Shown piece after piece: positions 34,864-42,077 of a stretch of DNA of 43,275 nt (position 1 is its first letter; every line of letters starts with the position of its first letter). The translations under genes and the position numbers were made by a program. The DNA lies in NCBI GenBank assembly GCA_944363705.1, contig CALVUY010000003.1, forward strand, positions 1 to 43,275, read 5' to 3'. This DNA comes from an uncultured Bacilli bacterium. Lineage in GTDB: Bacteria > Bacillota_I > Bacilli_A > RF39 > UBA660. Below the pieces are notes generated by a model. The model ran no database searches, was not told the origin of the DNA, and saw only the letters and a list, made by a program, of their open reading frames with translations.

Positions 34864-35284
34864 TTTCTACCTCCTTTAGAATCTTTTTAATTGTATCGAC
34901 AGGAAGTAAAGCACAGTGTTTTCTATTAGGTTGCATATAGATAGTATCATAGACCATAAGTTCACCTAATTTTTCTTCATCATATTCTTGTTCATCTATT
35001 AAATGTTCATAGTTTTCTATTAAATCTTTAACATCACTAACACTCTTTCCTATTATCTTTCTTAAGAAAATAGAGGTAGCAGAAGTTGAGATAGCACATG
35101 CTTCCCCATCAAAATTAGCATCTACTACTTTGCCATCTTCTATTTTTAGTTCAATATCGATATTATCAATACAAGATTCATTATTAGTATTCGCTTTTTT
35201 ATACCCAGCTTCTCCTTTTAATCCTTTATGATAAGGGTTATTATAATTATCTAATATTACTTCTCTTTTTAGTTCTCTATCCAT
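34853..35284 (-). CDS. sufU: SufU Fe-S scaffold/sulfur acceptor
   Basis: 143 aa, IscU-like. In Gram-positives SufU is a zinc protein that takes sulfur from SufS. Cys residues at positions 38 (NESCID), 63 (GEACAIS) and 124 (RKHCALL), with Asp40, are the zinc ligands and sulfur acceptor. The 18-20 residue insertion typical of SufU against IscU is present between C63 and C124. AGGAGG precedes the ATG. Twelve bases separate it from sufS, and it overlaps sufB. Confidence 0.94.
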   Translation of the reverse strand: MDRELKREVILDNYNNPYHKGLKGEAGYKKANTNNESCIDNIDIELKIEDGKVVDANFDGEACAISTSATSIFLRKIIGKSVSDVKDLIENYEHLIDEQEYDEEKLGELMVYDTIYMQPNRKHCALLPVDTIKKILKEVESGD

Positions 35285-35295
35285 AAATACTCCTC

Positions 35296-36492
35296 CTATA
35301 GTATTACTTTAAATAAATCATCTGACTTTTCTAATGCTTCAACAAGTTTATCTATTTCCTCTTTAGTATTATAAAAGTATAAACTAATTCTACAAGTATT
35401 TTTAATATTTATTTCATCTTTTAAAATTTTGGCACAGTGATTACCTGCTCTTACACAAATATTATAGTGGTCTAGATAGATAGCAGTATCTTGACTAAAT
35501 ATTCCTTCTAGGTTGAATGCTAGAATACCACTATCACTATTTTTATTATATAAAATTACTTTAGTATTACTTTCTAGTTTAGAAACAAGATACTTCTTTA
35601 GTTCCTTTTCATATTCATAAATTTTATCCATACCAATACTTTGTAAGTAATCAATGGCAGCGCCTAGTCCTATTACTTCGGCGATAGGAGGAGTTCCTGC
35701 TTCAAATCTTGTAGGAATGCTTTTATATTCTACTTCTCCTGTTACTTCAAAGTATTGATTCATGCCACCACCGTATTCTATAGGTTTCATCTTTTCTAAA
35801 TATTCTTCTTTGGCATAAAGCACTCCTACTCCTGTTGGTCCTAACATTTTATGCCCTGAAAAAACTAAAAAGTCTATATCATCTTTAATAACATCTGTTT
35901 TCATATGGGGAACACTTTGGGCACCATCTACTACTAATATTATGTTATGTTTGTGAGCGATTTTACTTATTTCATGAATATCTCTTACATCTCCTACGAC
36001 ATTAGTAATACTTGCAATAGAGATTACTTTAGTCTTTTCATTTATCGTATTAGTTAATGCTTCTAGAGTTAGTTCATGATTATCATTTAGAGGAATATAA
36101 CTTATCTTTATATTTTTTATTTTAGCTAGTTCTAACCAAGGTAAGACGTTTGAGGCATGTTCACTTTTAGTAAGTAGAACTTCATCTCCTTCATTTAAAT
36201 AATCTTTCATAAAACCGAAGACTATCTTATTAAGTGAGTCTGTTGCACCACTAGTAAAAACTATTTCTTTACTGCTTTTAGCATTTATAAAGTCTTTTAC
36301 TTTATCTCTAACCTTCTCATATTCTTCACTTGCTTTTAAAGATATTTTATAATCTCCTCTATGAATATTCGCTCCATAGTTATAGTAATAATCATTCATC
36401 GCTTCTACTACACATTTTGGTTTTAGAGTTGTCGCTCCATTATCAAAATATATTATGTTATTGTTTAAAATAGGAAAATCTTCTCTATACAT
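35296..36492 (-). CDS. sufS: SufS cysteine desulfurase
   Basis: 398 aa, PLP enzyme that provides sulfur as a persulfide. YFDNGATTLKP begins the fold, VVDGAQSVPHM holds the cofactor Asp, VFSGHKMLGPTG the PLP-binding Lys, and VRAGNHCAKI the active-site Cys. The size and the loop around Cys are those of the type II SufS family. The frame opens at 36576, but the ATG at 36492 has AGGAGGTG at ideal spacing and begins MYREDFPILN, so it was chosen. The rejected 28-codon extension contains a perfect hairpin. Confidence 0.95.
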   Translation of the reverse strand: MYREDFPILNNNIIYFDNGATTLKPKCVVEAMNDYYYNYGANIHRGDYKISLKASEEYEKVRDKVKDFINAKSSKEIVFTSGATDSLNKIVFGFMKDYLNEGDEVLLTKSEHASNVLPWLELAKIKNIKISYIPLNDNHELTLEALTNTINEKTKVISIASITNVVGDVRDIHEISKIAHKHNIILVVDGAQSVPHMKTDVIKDDIDFLVFSGHKMLGPTGVGVLYAKEEYLEKMKPIEYGGGMNQYFEVTGEVEYKSIPTRFEAGTPPIAEVIGLGAAIDYLQSIGMDKIYEYEKELKKYLVSKLESNTKVILYNKNSDSGILAFNLEGIFSQDTAIYLDHYNICVRAGNHCAKILKDEINIKNTCRISLYFYNTKEEIDKLVEALEKSDDLFKVIL

Positions 36493-36531
36493 AATTTCAC
36501 CTCCTAGTTTTAAATCGATTCTAAAGTAATT

Positions 36532-36550
36532 TGGCAACAAGTTGTTGCCA
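36532..36550. promoter_or_regulatory. perfect 8-bp hairpin ahead of sufS
   Basis: TGGCAACAAGTTGTTGCCA, 8-bp arms with a 3-base loop, between the peptidase stop (36609) and the sufS start (36492). There is no T run after it on the minus strand, so it is a processing or regulatory structure or operator rather than a classic terminator. Confidence 0.6.
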
Positions 36551-36608
36551 TTCTTCATCAATTTAATATTATTCATTAAATATTATTTTATTTATTATTC
36601 AACACTTT

Positions 36609-37277
36609 CTATTTTCTTCCAAAAATATCTGGTGTACCACCAATAAATTCTATTTTTCCATCATTATATACGACAGCTTGACTATCTTTTATGGCATATA
36701 CTTTGAACTCATTATCTTCTAAAACTCTTTCAAAAAAGTCTTTAGTCCACTTTTTATGGTCTTCTCTCATGTAATGGGGAATTATATTGAAATCTACTAA
36801 GTTGAGTTCTTCATGAGTTTTAGCAAGTTCTTTATCTTGGGGATAACGTTCTTCCCAAAACTTCTCGCTTGTAATTTTTCTGCCAAGAACAATTGAACCT
36901 GCTGATGTACCCATTATTACTTTTGTATTACTTATATTCTTAATTATATCTATAGTATCAGTTTCTCTAAAAAGCTTTTCTAATAAATGTTGTTTGCCTC
37001 CAACTATATAAATTAAATCTGCCATGTTTAGACGTTTATTTATCTCTTCTTTGGTGTATGCTCTAAAGTTAATAAAATCTATAATACCACCAATATATTT
37101 TTCGATGTTAGATAATTCTTTTATTAACCATCTTTTATCTTTTGTACTATCAAGTCCTACATAGGCTTCATTAATTATAGCAATGTTTATTTCTTTTAGA
37201 GGCTTTCCTACTAATTTTTCTACTTCTTTAGCAATTTCGTCAGTAGTAAATCCTTGCGATGCTAAAACTAATTTCAA
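36609..37277 (-). CDS. peptidase S51 family (dipeptidase E-like)
   Basis: 222 aa. The nucleophile elbow is VIMGTSAGSIVLG, with Ser in GTSAGS, preceded by DLIYIVGGKQHLL and followed by IIPHYMREDH, whose His may be catalytic. The fold is class I glutamine amidotransferase-like, as in dipeptidase E and cyanophycinase, which cut Asp-containing peptides. A GTG at 37286 is too close to AGGAGG. The TTG at 37277 lies seven bases after it and begins MKLVLASQGF, so it is preferred. The gene sits between sufD and sufS, an unusual insertion, 5 bases after the sufD stop. Confidence 0.87.
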   Translation of the reverse strand: MKLVLASQGFTTDEIAKEVEKLVGKPLKEINIAIINEAYVGLDSTKDKRWLIKELSNIEKYIGGIIDFINFRAYTKEEINKRLNMADLIYIVGGKQHLLEKLFRETDTIDIIKNISNTKVIMGTSAGSIVLGRKITSEKFWEERYPQDKELAKTHEELNLVDFNIIPHYMREDHKKWTKDFFERVLEDNEFKVYAIKDSQAVVYNDGKIEFIGGTPDIFGRK

Positions 37278-37282
37278 TGTAA

Positions 37283-37954
37283 TCACCTCCTCGTTACTTT
37301 ATCTAAAATATTATCAAGTACACTTTCATAATCAATTGGTAGTTCTACCACTTTCATAAAGCCATTTAATAAGAGATTAAATGATTCTTTTTTACTTATT
37401 CCCTTTGTTTCTAAATAGAATAATAATTTTTCATCAAAAGGTCCTGTGTAAGCGGAATGATTAGCAATAGAATCAAATTCATCTATAAAAAGATTTGGTT
37501 CTATTAAACTTTTTCCCTCATCTAAATTAATTATTCTACTAGATTGATTACATACTGAACCTATCATACCTTTTTTAATATAACCATTAACACTAAACTT
37601 TAAATCTCCTTTACCATAACTAATTCCATGACATGTAACATTACTTGTTGTTTCTTTATTTTTATGATAAACATTTACTTCGTTAGTTATCTTTTTATCA
37701 GTAACAGTCATTTCATAAAAGTCTAGTTTAGCATTATTATAGATATTAATATTAACAGTAATACTTTCCGTAGTAATATTATAAATAGTTGTAGAGTTTA
37801 AAATATTGAAATCAACTTTTATATTATTTTTAGTTACAAGATATAGTTTTACATTATCACTTTCAACACTTATAGTAGTATCTTTATCTAGTTCTAATTT
37901 AAAGGTGCCTTCTTTACTAAAACTTTTAGCACTATCTAATAATATATTATTCAT
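37283..37954 (-). CDS. sufD: SufD-like scaffold subunit, reduced
   Basis: 223 aa, clearly shorter than the usual 400-435. The conserved C-terminal half is present: KSLIEPNLFIDEF followed by DSIANHSAYTGPFDEKLLFYLETKGISKKE, the SufB/SufD C-terminal signature, after a beta-helix-like middle (YNNAKLDFYEM, KGDLKFSVNGYIKKGMIGS). The N-terminal part is missing. The protein pairs with SufB and SufC. The ATG at 37954 overlaps the sufC stop as ATGAATAA; an upstream ATG at 37978 is possible. The stop is TGA. Confidence 0.87.
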   Translation of the reverse strand: MNNILLDSAKSFSKEGTFKLELDKDTTISVESDNVKLYLVTKNNIKVDFNILNSTTIYNITTESITVNINIYNNAKLDFYEMTVTDKKITNEVNVYHKNKETTSNVTCHGISYGKGDLKFSVNGYIKKGMIGSVCNQSSRIINLDEGKSLIEPNLFIDEFDSIANHSAYTGPFDEKLLFYLETKGISKKESFNLLLNGFMKVVELPIDYESVLDNILDKVTRR

Positions 37955-38708
37955 AATTTTCACTAGGCTCCACTTCATTTACCCCGGTAAAACCTGTTTT
38001 TTCTATTTGTTTAGCAAGAGTAATATCTCCTGTTTTAACTATCTTACCATCTTTCATCTCATGAACAAAGTCTGGTTTAATTAAATCTAGAACTCTACTA
38101 TAGTGGGTAATGATTAAAACACTTGTATCTTTATTTTCTTTTAAGTAATCATTAATATTATTTGCAACTACTTTTAGACTATCTACATCTAATCCACTAT
38201 CTAATTCATCTAAAATAATAAAACTAGGTGTTAAGACTTTTAATCCTAAAACTTCATTTTTCTTTCTTTCACCACCTGATAAACCTTTATTAATAGATCT
38301 ATGCATAGCATCTTTTGGTAGATTCAACGAGTCTAATTCTTTTTTCATCTTAGTAATAAAAGAATATAGATTAGTATCACTACCTCGTTCTTTTAAAGCA
38401 GTCCTTAGGGCTTCACTATTACTTACACCATCGATAATAGATGGATCTTGCATAAGTAGGTAAATACCTAGTCTTGCTATTTCATCAGTTGTTAAATCAT
38501 TTAGAGTCTTTCCATTATAAGTAATAGAACCATCATTAATAACATAATCAGGATGATGCATTATTGCTTTTGATAAAGTACTCTTCCCTACTCCATTAGG
38601 TCCCATAATAGCATGAATTTCTCCATCATTTATAGTAAGAGAAAAATCTTTTAGAATCTCTTTATCAGTATCTTTTATTTTTACATTTAAATTATCTATT
38701 TTAAACAT
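37947..38708 (-). CDS. sufC: SufC ABC-type ATPase
   Basis: 253 aa. Walker A GPNGVGKST near residue 36, Q-loop LMQDPSIIDGVS, signature LSGGERKKNEVLGL, Walker B FIILDELDSGLD, and switch His in LIITHYSRVLD. SufC drives conformational change of the SufB-SufD scaffold in Fe-S assembly. It is the first gene of the operon in the canonical C-D-S-U-B order. GGGTGATAAT precedes the ATG. A strong promoter lies at 38730-38757. Confidence 0.96.
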   Translation of the reverse strand: MFKIDNLNVKIKDTDKEILKDFSLTINDGEIHAIMGPNGVGKSTLSKAIMHHPDYVINDGSITYNGKTLNDLTTDEIARLGIYLLMQDPSIIDGVSNSEALRTALKERGSDTNLYSFITKMKKELDSLNLPKDAMHRSINKGLSGGERKKNEVLGLKVLTPSFIILDELDSGLDVDSLKVVANNINDYLKENKDTSVLIITHYSRVLDLIKPDFVHEMKDGKIVKTGDITLAKQIEKTGFTGVNEVEPSENYE

Positions 38709-38729
38709 ATTATCACCCTTTCTAATTGT

Positions 38730-38757
38730 ATGATAAATTATATTATTAAATTGTCAA
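38730..38757 (-). promoter_or_regulatory. sigma-A promoter of the suf operon
   Basis: Minus strand TTGACA (38752-38757), 16 bases, TATCAT (38730-38735), about 22 bases before the sufC start. Confidence 0.7.
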
Positions 38758-38794
38758 TATTTATGTTAAAAGACATGCTTAGTATAACACATAA

Positions 38795-38823
38795 TTGCTT
38801 ATATTTAAAGGATTTGATAAAAT
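38795..38823 (+). promoter_or_regulatory. possible promoter of the anchored-protein/HIT unit
   Basis: TTGCTT (38795-38800), 17 bases, TAAAAT (38818-38823). The -35 is weak. Confidence 0.35.
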
Positions 38824-38850
38824 AATAGATATAGAAAGATAGTGGTTTTT

Positions 38851-39510
38851 ATGTATAACAAAAAAATGAATAGATTAATGATAGGACAAGCATTGCTCTT
38901 TGGACTTATAATTGTCTTCTTTGGTATTATTATTGTTAAAGAAAAAGTACCTAGTTTAAAGTCTAAAAATGTAGAAGAAGATATCAATACTTATTTTGAA
39001 GAAAATTATAATGATTTAGATGTATCTAAAGGAGATTTAGAATATAATAAGGACGATAACAGTTATAGCATTACCTATTACGATAAAGATTATAAAGAGT
39101 TAAACTTTACTATTACATATTCAAATAATAAGACTACTGATAATTATAAAGATAACTATGTAAAAGGAAAAGATGTTCTTAAGAGGGCAAGTAAAGATGT
39201 ATTAGATAAGTATGAAGATATTTTTTCTAATACTAATTATGAAAATATAAAAGTAGAGTTTAAAGATTTAGATGAGTATAATAAAGCTGAAGTGGTGGAT
39301 ATTTTAGAAGGTAATATTTTTAATACGGGATATTACTCAGTTAGTTATTATGTTAAAGTAGATAGTTTAGATGAAGTTTATCTTAATAATTTAATTAATA
39401 GTTTTAATACTATTGCTGCTGATAATGGTTTGGTTACAAATAATTATAGTGTTACTTTTGATAATAATGGTATAATAAAGATAGTTGAAGGAGGAAATTT
39501 TAATGAATGA
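38851..39510 (+). CDS. membrane-anchored protein, unknown
   Basis: 219 aa. N-terminal signal anchor NRLMIGQALLFGLIIVFFGI (about 7-27), then an outside domain of about 190 residues rich in Asn, Asp, Lys and Tyr, with pattern NTYFEENYNDLDVSKGDLEY. No Cys lipobox. The ATG at 38851 is preferred over an in-frame GTG at 38842 because the weak site AGTGG lies directly before it. The stop overlaps the HIT gene start (ATGAATGA), so the two are translated together. Confidence 0.72.
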   Translation: MYNKKMNRLMIGQALLFGLIIVFFGIIIVKEKVPSLKSKNVEEDINTYFEENYNDLDVSKGDLEYNKDDNSYSITYYDKDYKELNFTITYSNNKTTDNYKDNYVKGKDVLKRASKDVLDKYEDIFSNTNYENIKVEFKDLDEYNKAEVVDILEGNIFNTGYYSVSYYVKVDSLDEVYLNNLINSFNTIAADNGLVTNNYSVTFDNNGIIKIVEGGNFNE

Positions 39511-39901
39511 TTGTTTATTCTGTAAAATAATTAAAGGAGATATTCCATCTTATAAAGTCTATGAAGATGATAAAGTATTAGCTTTCTTAGATGTTAATCC
39601 TAATAGTGATGGTCATACTTTAGTAATACCTAAAGAACATTATGAAAATTTATTTGAGACACCTAATGAGTTAATTATTTATATGATAGATACTATTAAG
39701 ACTCATATTTATCCTATATTAAAAGAGAAACTTAATATTGATGGTTTAACTATTTGTCAAAATAATTATTATGGACAAGATGTTAAACATTATCATATTC
39801 ATTTAATACCAAGATATGATAGTGATAGTTTTAAATGTACCTTTGATGAAAATAGTGTTAGTAAATTAGACGATGTGTATGATAAGTTTAAAACTGAGTA
39901 G
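39503..39901 (+). CDS. HIT family (histidine triad) protein
   Basis: 132 aa. The triad HYHIHLIP (HxHxHxx) near residue 95-102 and the N-terminal CLFCKIIKGDIPSYKVYED, with VLAFLDVNPNSDGHTLVIPKEH, identify a Hint-type nucleotide hydrolase. The Cys pair near the start fits a zinc-binding HIT subgroup. The ATG at 39503 follows AAGGAGG inside the upstream gene, and the start and upstream stop overlap by 8 bases. The cellular role of Hint proteins is broad and not resolved here. Confidence 0.94.
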   Translation: MNDCLFCKIIKGDIPSYKVYEDDKVLAFLDVNPNSDGHTLVIPKEHYENLFETPNELIIYMIDTIKTHIYPILKEKLNIDGLTICQNNYYGQDVKHYHIHLIPRYDSDSFKCTFDENSVSKLDDVYDKFKTE

Positions 39902-39919
39902 AAATTTTTACTCAGTTTT
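39890..39919. terminator. bidirectional terminator after the HIT gene
   Basis: Perfect 11-bp stem AAAACTGAGTA / TACTCAGTTTT with an 8-base loop, overlapping the stop codon. Confidence 0.85.
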
Positions 39920-39945
39920 ACTGTTTAATATTTTTCTTATTTCTT

Positions 39946-39996
39946 AAAGTTTTACGGTTATAATCGCAAAACTTTTTATTTTTCTGTTTTTTGCGA
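39946..39996. terminator. overlapping alternative hairpins
   Basis: AAAGTTTTACG / CGCAAAACTTT (39946-39956, 39965-39975, one mismatch) is followed on the plus strand by a T run. A second perfect pair, TCGCAAAA / TTTTGCGA (39964-39971, 39989-39996), uses the same segment, so only one can form at a time. They lie between the HIT terminator and the convergent CmpB-type gene. Confidence 0.5.
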
Positions 39997-40003
39997 CTAC
40001 AGA

Positions 40004-40504
40004 CTATTTTAAAAAGAAACTAAAGATGAAATCAGTAATTATTAATATTAAAAGAATTATAGAAATAAATTTAGGAATTTTTTCTATAAACTTATCTGTT
40101 AGAGGCTTTACTACATATAAGAATATTAGACATGCAGTTCCCCATACTAGGCTTACTTCTAAAGATATATATTTACCAAAATTATATTTCATGTCAGTAT
40201 AATCCCAAAAACTTTTGTGAAAAATAAACTCTGTTAAATGTCCTCCTACTAGTTCTATAATTGTTAATAATGCTGTAACACTTATAAATAAGATAATTAT
40301 TTTTTGCCATCTTTTTATCTTTAAATTATTAAATATTAATCTTGTTAGAAAAATCATAATAATTACACCAAAACCATAAATAGGCATCCATGGTCCATAA
40401 AAAGGATTACTAGTAAAATCTCCTGTCAATATTAACTGTAATATATTCTCATAAATAAATCCTAAGATAGCGAAAAAAAGAAAATTATTTAAATAATAAT
40501 ACAT
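40004..40504 (-). CDS. CmpB-type (putative ABC transporter) membrane protein
   Basis: 166 aa with four to five helices. The family signature is present: NPFYGPWMPIYGFG (about 37-50), ELVGGHLTEF, SFWDYTDMKYNFGKYISLEVSLVWG. These match the CmpB-type family once labelled ABC-transporter type IV, common as lone genes in Firmicutes. Nothing shows a transport partner here, so the transporter label is unproven. The ribosome site (GAGTGTGAT) is weak. It is convergent with the HIT gene. Confidence 0.82.
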   Translation of the reverse strand: MYYYLNNFLFFAILGFIYENILQLILTGDFTSNPFYGPWMPIYGFGVIIMIFLTRLIFNNLKIKRWQKIIILFISVTALLTIIELVGGHLTEFIFHKSFWDYTDMKYNFGKYISLEVSLVWGTACLIFLYVVKPLTDKFIEKIPKFISIILLILIITDFIFSFFLK

Positions 40505-40555
40505 AGTATCACACTCTTTTCTATATTATTATTAACAATTTTCTTTATATAATAC

Positions 40556-40583
40556 AAAAAGAAACTCTAAAAAAGAGCTTCTT
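40556..40583 (-). terminator. terminator of the YjcZ-like pair
   Basis: Minus strand AAGAAGCTCT, TTTTT loop, AGAGTTTCTT then T run (one G-U pair), just after the stop codon at 40586. Confidence 0.78.
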
Positions 40584-40585
40584 AA

Positions 40586-40714
40586 TTAATAACTCATGCA
40601 AGAACCTAAGATGATAGCTAGTAAGATATATAATACAATTATAATTAGAAAACTATTTCTTGGTCTTGATGAACAGCAGCTGGTAGTTACTGTTTGATTA
40701 TTTGAACAAGACAT
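40586..40714 (-). CDS. YjcZ-like small membrane protein 2
   Basis: 42 aa. Cys/Ser-rich head starting MSCSNNQTVTTSCCSS, then one helix NSFLIIIVLYILLAIILG. The pattern of a short polar head and an I/L/V helix matches the YjcZ/GG-tailed sporulation-protein family; here the tail is SCMSY and not Gly-rich. AGGAGGTG precedes the ATG at ideal spacing. It follows a second such gene by 22 bases. Found by eye because it is too short for the usual cutoffs; there is no independent proof it is expressed. Confidence 0.7.
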   Translation of the reverse strand: MSCSNNQTVTTSCCSSRPRNSFLIIIVLYILLAIILGSCMSY

Positions 40715-40736
40715 TTTTACACCTCCTTTTTATACC

Positions 40737-40817
40737 TTAGCAGACAGCACCTATTATAATAACTAGTAAGATAAATAATACTAATATAATAGCGCTGTTT
40801 GAATTACAATTACCCAT
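40737..40817 (-). CDS. YjcZ-like small membrane protein 1
   Basis: 26 aa. Polar head MGNCNSNS followed by the helix AIILVLFILLVIIIGAV and a final Cys. The hydrophobic core resembles the YjcZ family consensus more closely than its partner does. AAGGAGGAT precedes the ATG. It is the first gene of a two-gene unit ending in the terminator at 40556-40583. In Bacillus, proteins of this type are made late in sporulation; whether this organism sporulates is unknown. Confidence 0.72.
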   Translation of the reverse strand: MGNCNSNSAIILVLFILLVIIIGAVC

Positions 40818-40849
40818 AACTTAATCCTCCTTTTTTCTAGTGTTCACAT

Positions 40850-40904
40850 TATTCTATGGTAAATATTAAAAAAGTGTGATAAATTTGCTTTATTTTGTTT
40901 GCAA
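40850..40904 (-). promoter_or_regulatory. candidate promoters of the YjcZ-like pair
   Basis: Two overlapping options on the minus strand: sigma-A-like TTGCAA (40899-40904), 17 bases, TATCAC (40876-40881); and a sigma-K-like AC (40876-40877), 17 bases, CATAGAATA (40850-40858), which fits the AC-N17-CATANNNTA form. Neither is decisive. Confidence 0.4.
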
Positions 40905-40927
40905 GTTAGGTAAGATAATGCTATGAT
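40899..40927 (+). promoter_or_regulatory. sigma-A-type promoter of prsA
   Basis: TTGCAA (40899-40904), 17 bases, TATGAT (40922-40927). The palindromic -35 can serve the opposite promoter also. Confidence 0.55.
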
Positions 40928-40956
40928 ATTTATTGAATTGATAAGGAGGAAATTAA

Positions 40957-41961
40957 ATGAAAAAAATAGGTAAAGTAACAGCAAGTGCTCTTGCAATATG
41001 CTTACTTGTTACTGGTTGTGGAAATAATGCTGAACTTAAAGATAATAATACAGTTGTTAAAACTGATGAAGGAAAGATTACAGCAGATCAGTTATATGAA
41101 AGTTTAAGAGATAAGTATGGTATTGCATTACTTGTTGATATGATTGATCGTCAATTATTTGAGGAAAAGTATAAGACTGATGAAACTGAAGAAGAGACTA
41201 TTGATGCTCAAATTGAGCAAATGAAGAGTCAATACAGTAATGACGAAGATGCATTTAATGCTGCTATTACTCAATATTTAGGTGTAGAGAATGAAGATGA
41301 ACTTAGAGAGTTATTATCACTTGAATATAAGAGAAATTTAGCAATTGAAGAGCATGTTCAAGATAGTGTTACTGATGATGAGATAGAGAAATATTATGAC
41401 GATGAAGTTATTGGTGATATTAAGGTAAGACATATCTTAATTAAACCTGAAACTACTGATGATATGTCTACTGAAGAACAAACTGAAGCTGAAGAAAAAG
41501 CTAAGAAAGAAGCAGAAGATTTAATTAAAAAGTTAGATGATGGTGCTGACTTTGAAGAGCTTGCTAAAGAATATTCTGATGATACTGGTAGTGCTAGTGA
41601 TGGTGGTTTAATTGATTACTTTAATAAAGATGATAATATGGATGAAGCTTTCTTAAATGCATCAATTGATCTTGAAGAAGGTAAATATACAGAAGAGCCT
41701 GTTCAATCTAGTTTTGGTTATCATATTATTCTTAAGTTAGATCAAAAGAAGAAACCTAAACTAAATAAGGTTAAAAATGATATAATAGAGACTTTAGCAG
41801 AAGAAAAGTTAAATGAAGATGCAGCACTTAGATATAATGCTTTAATAGAGATTAGAGAAGAGGCTGGTATTAAGTTTAACGATGATAGCTTAAAGAAAGA
41901 TTATGATGAGTTAATGCAACAATTAATAGATAGTGTTAATAGTAGTACTACTGCTAGTTAA
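40957..41961 (+). CDS. prsA: PrsA-like parvulin-type foldase lipoprotein
   Basis: 334 aa. The signal peptide ends in the lipobox LVTGC with Cys21 lipidated. A charged N-terminal chaperone region (about 30-150) precedes a parvulin domain (about 150-262: IKVRHILIKP, DGADFEELAKEYSDDTGSA, GGLIDYF, SSFGYHIILKL), then a helical end. It sits outside the membrane and helps secreted proteins fold, as PrsA does in Bacillus; the surface proteins in this window are plausible clients. AAGGAGG precedes the ATG. Confidence 0.93.
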   Translation: MKKIGKVTASALAICLLVTGCGNNAELKDNNTVVKTDEGKITADQLYESLRDKYGIALLVDMIDRQLFEEKYKTDETEEETIDAQIEQMKSQYSNDEDAFNAAITQYLGVENEDELRELLSLEYKRNLAIEEHVQDSVTDDEIEKYYDDEVIGDIKVRHILIKPETTDDMSTEEQTEAEEKAKKEAEDLIKKLDDGADFEELAKEYSDDTGSASDGGLIDYFNKDDNMDEAFLNASIDLEEGKYTEEPVQSSFGYHIILKLDQKKKPKLNKVKNDIIETLAEEKLNEDAALRYNALIEIREEAGIKFNDDSLKKDYDELMQQLIDSVNSSTTAS

Positions 41962-41982
41962 TAGTAATAAAATTTAATAGTT

Positions 41983-42019
41983 AAGAGAAGTACACATTTT
42001 TAGGTTACTTCTCTTTTTT
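41983..42019 (+). terminator. terminator of prsA
   Basis: AAGAGAAGTA / TACTTCTCTT, 10-bp stem with 13-base loop, then TTTT. The T run overlaps the -35 of the next promoter. Confidence 0.82.
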
Positions 42020-42046
42020 GACAAAATAGATACTTTGTGATATAAT
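42018..42046 (+). promoter_or_regulatory. consensus sigma-A promoter
   Basis: TTGACA (42018-42023), 17 bases, TATAAT (42041-42046), perfect consensus, 31 bases before the start at 42078. Confidence 0.88.
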
Positions 42047-42077
42047 ATGCGACACAAGAGACGAAAGGGATGAAATA

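Noticed and set aside
36493..36576. N-terminal extension of SufS
   Set aside because: The extension contains the hairpin and has no ribosome site; the internal ATG at 36492 has an ideal one.
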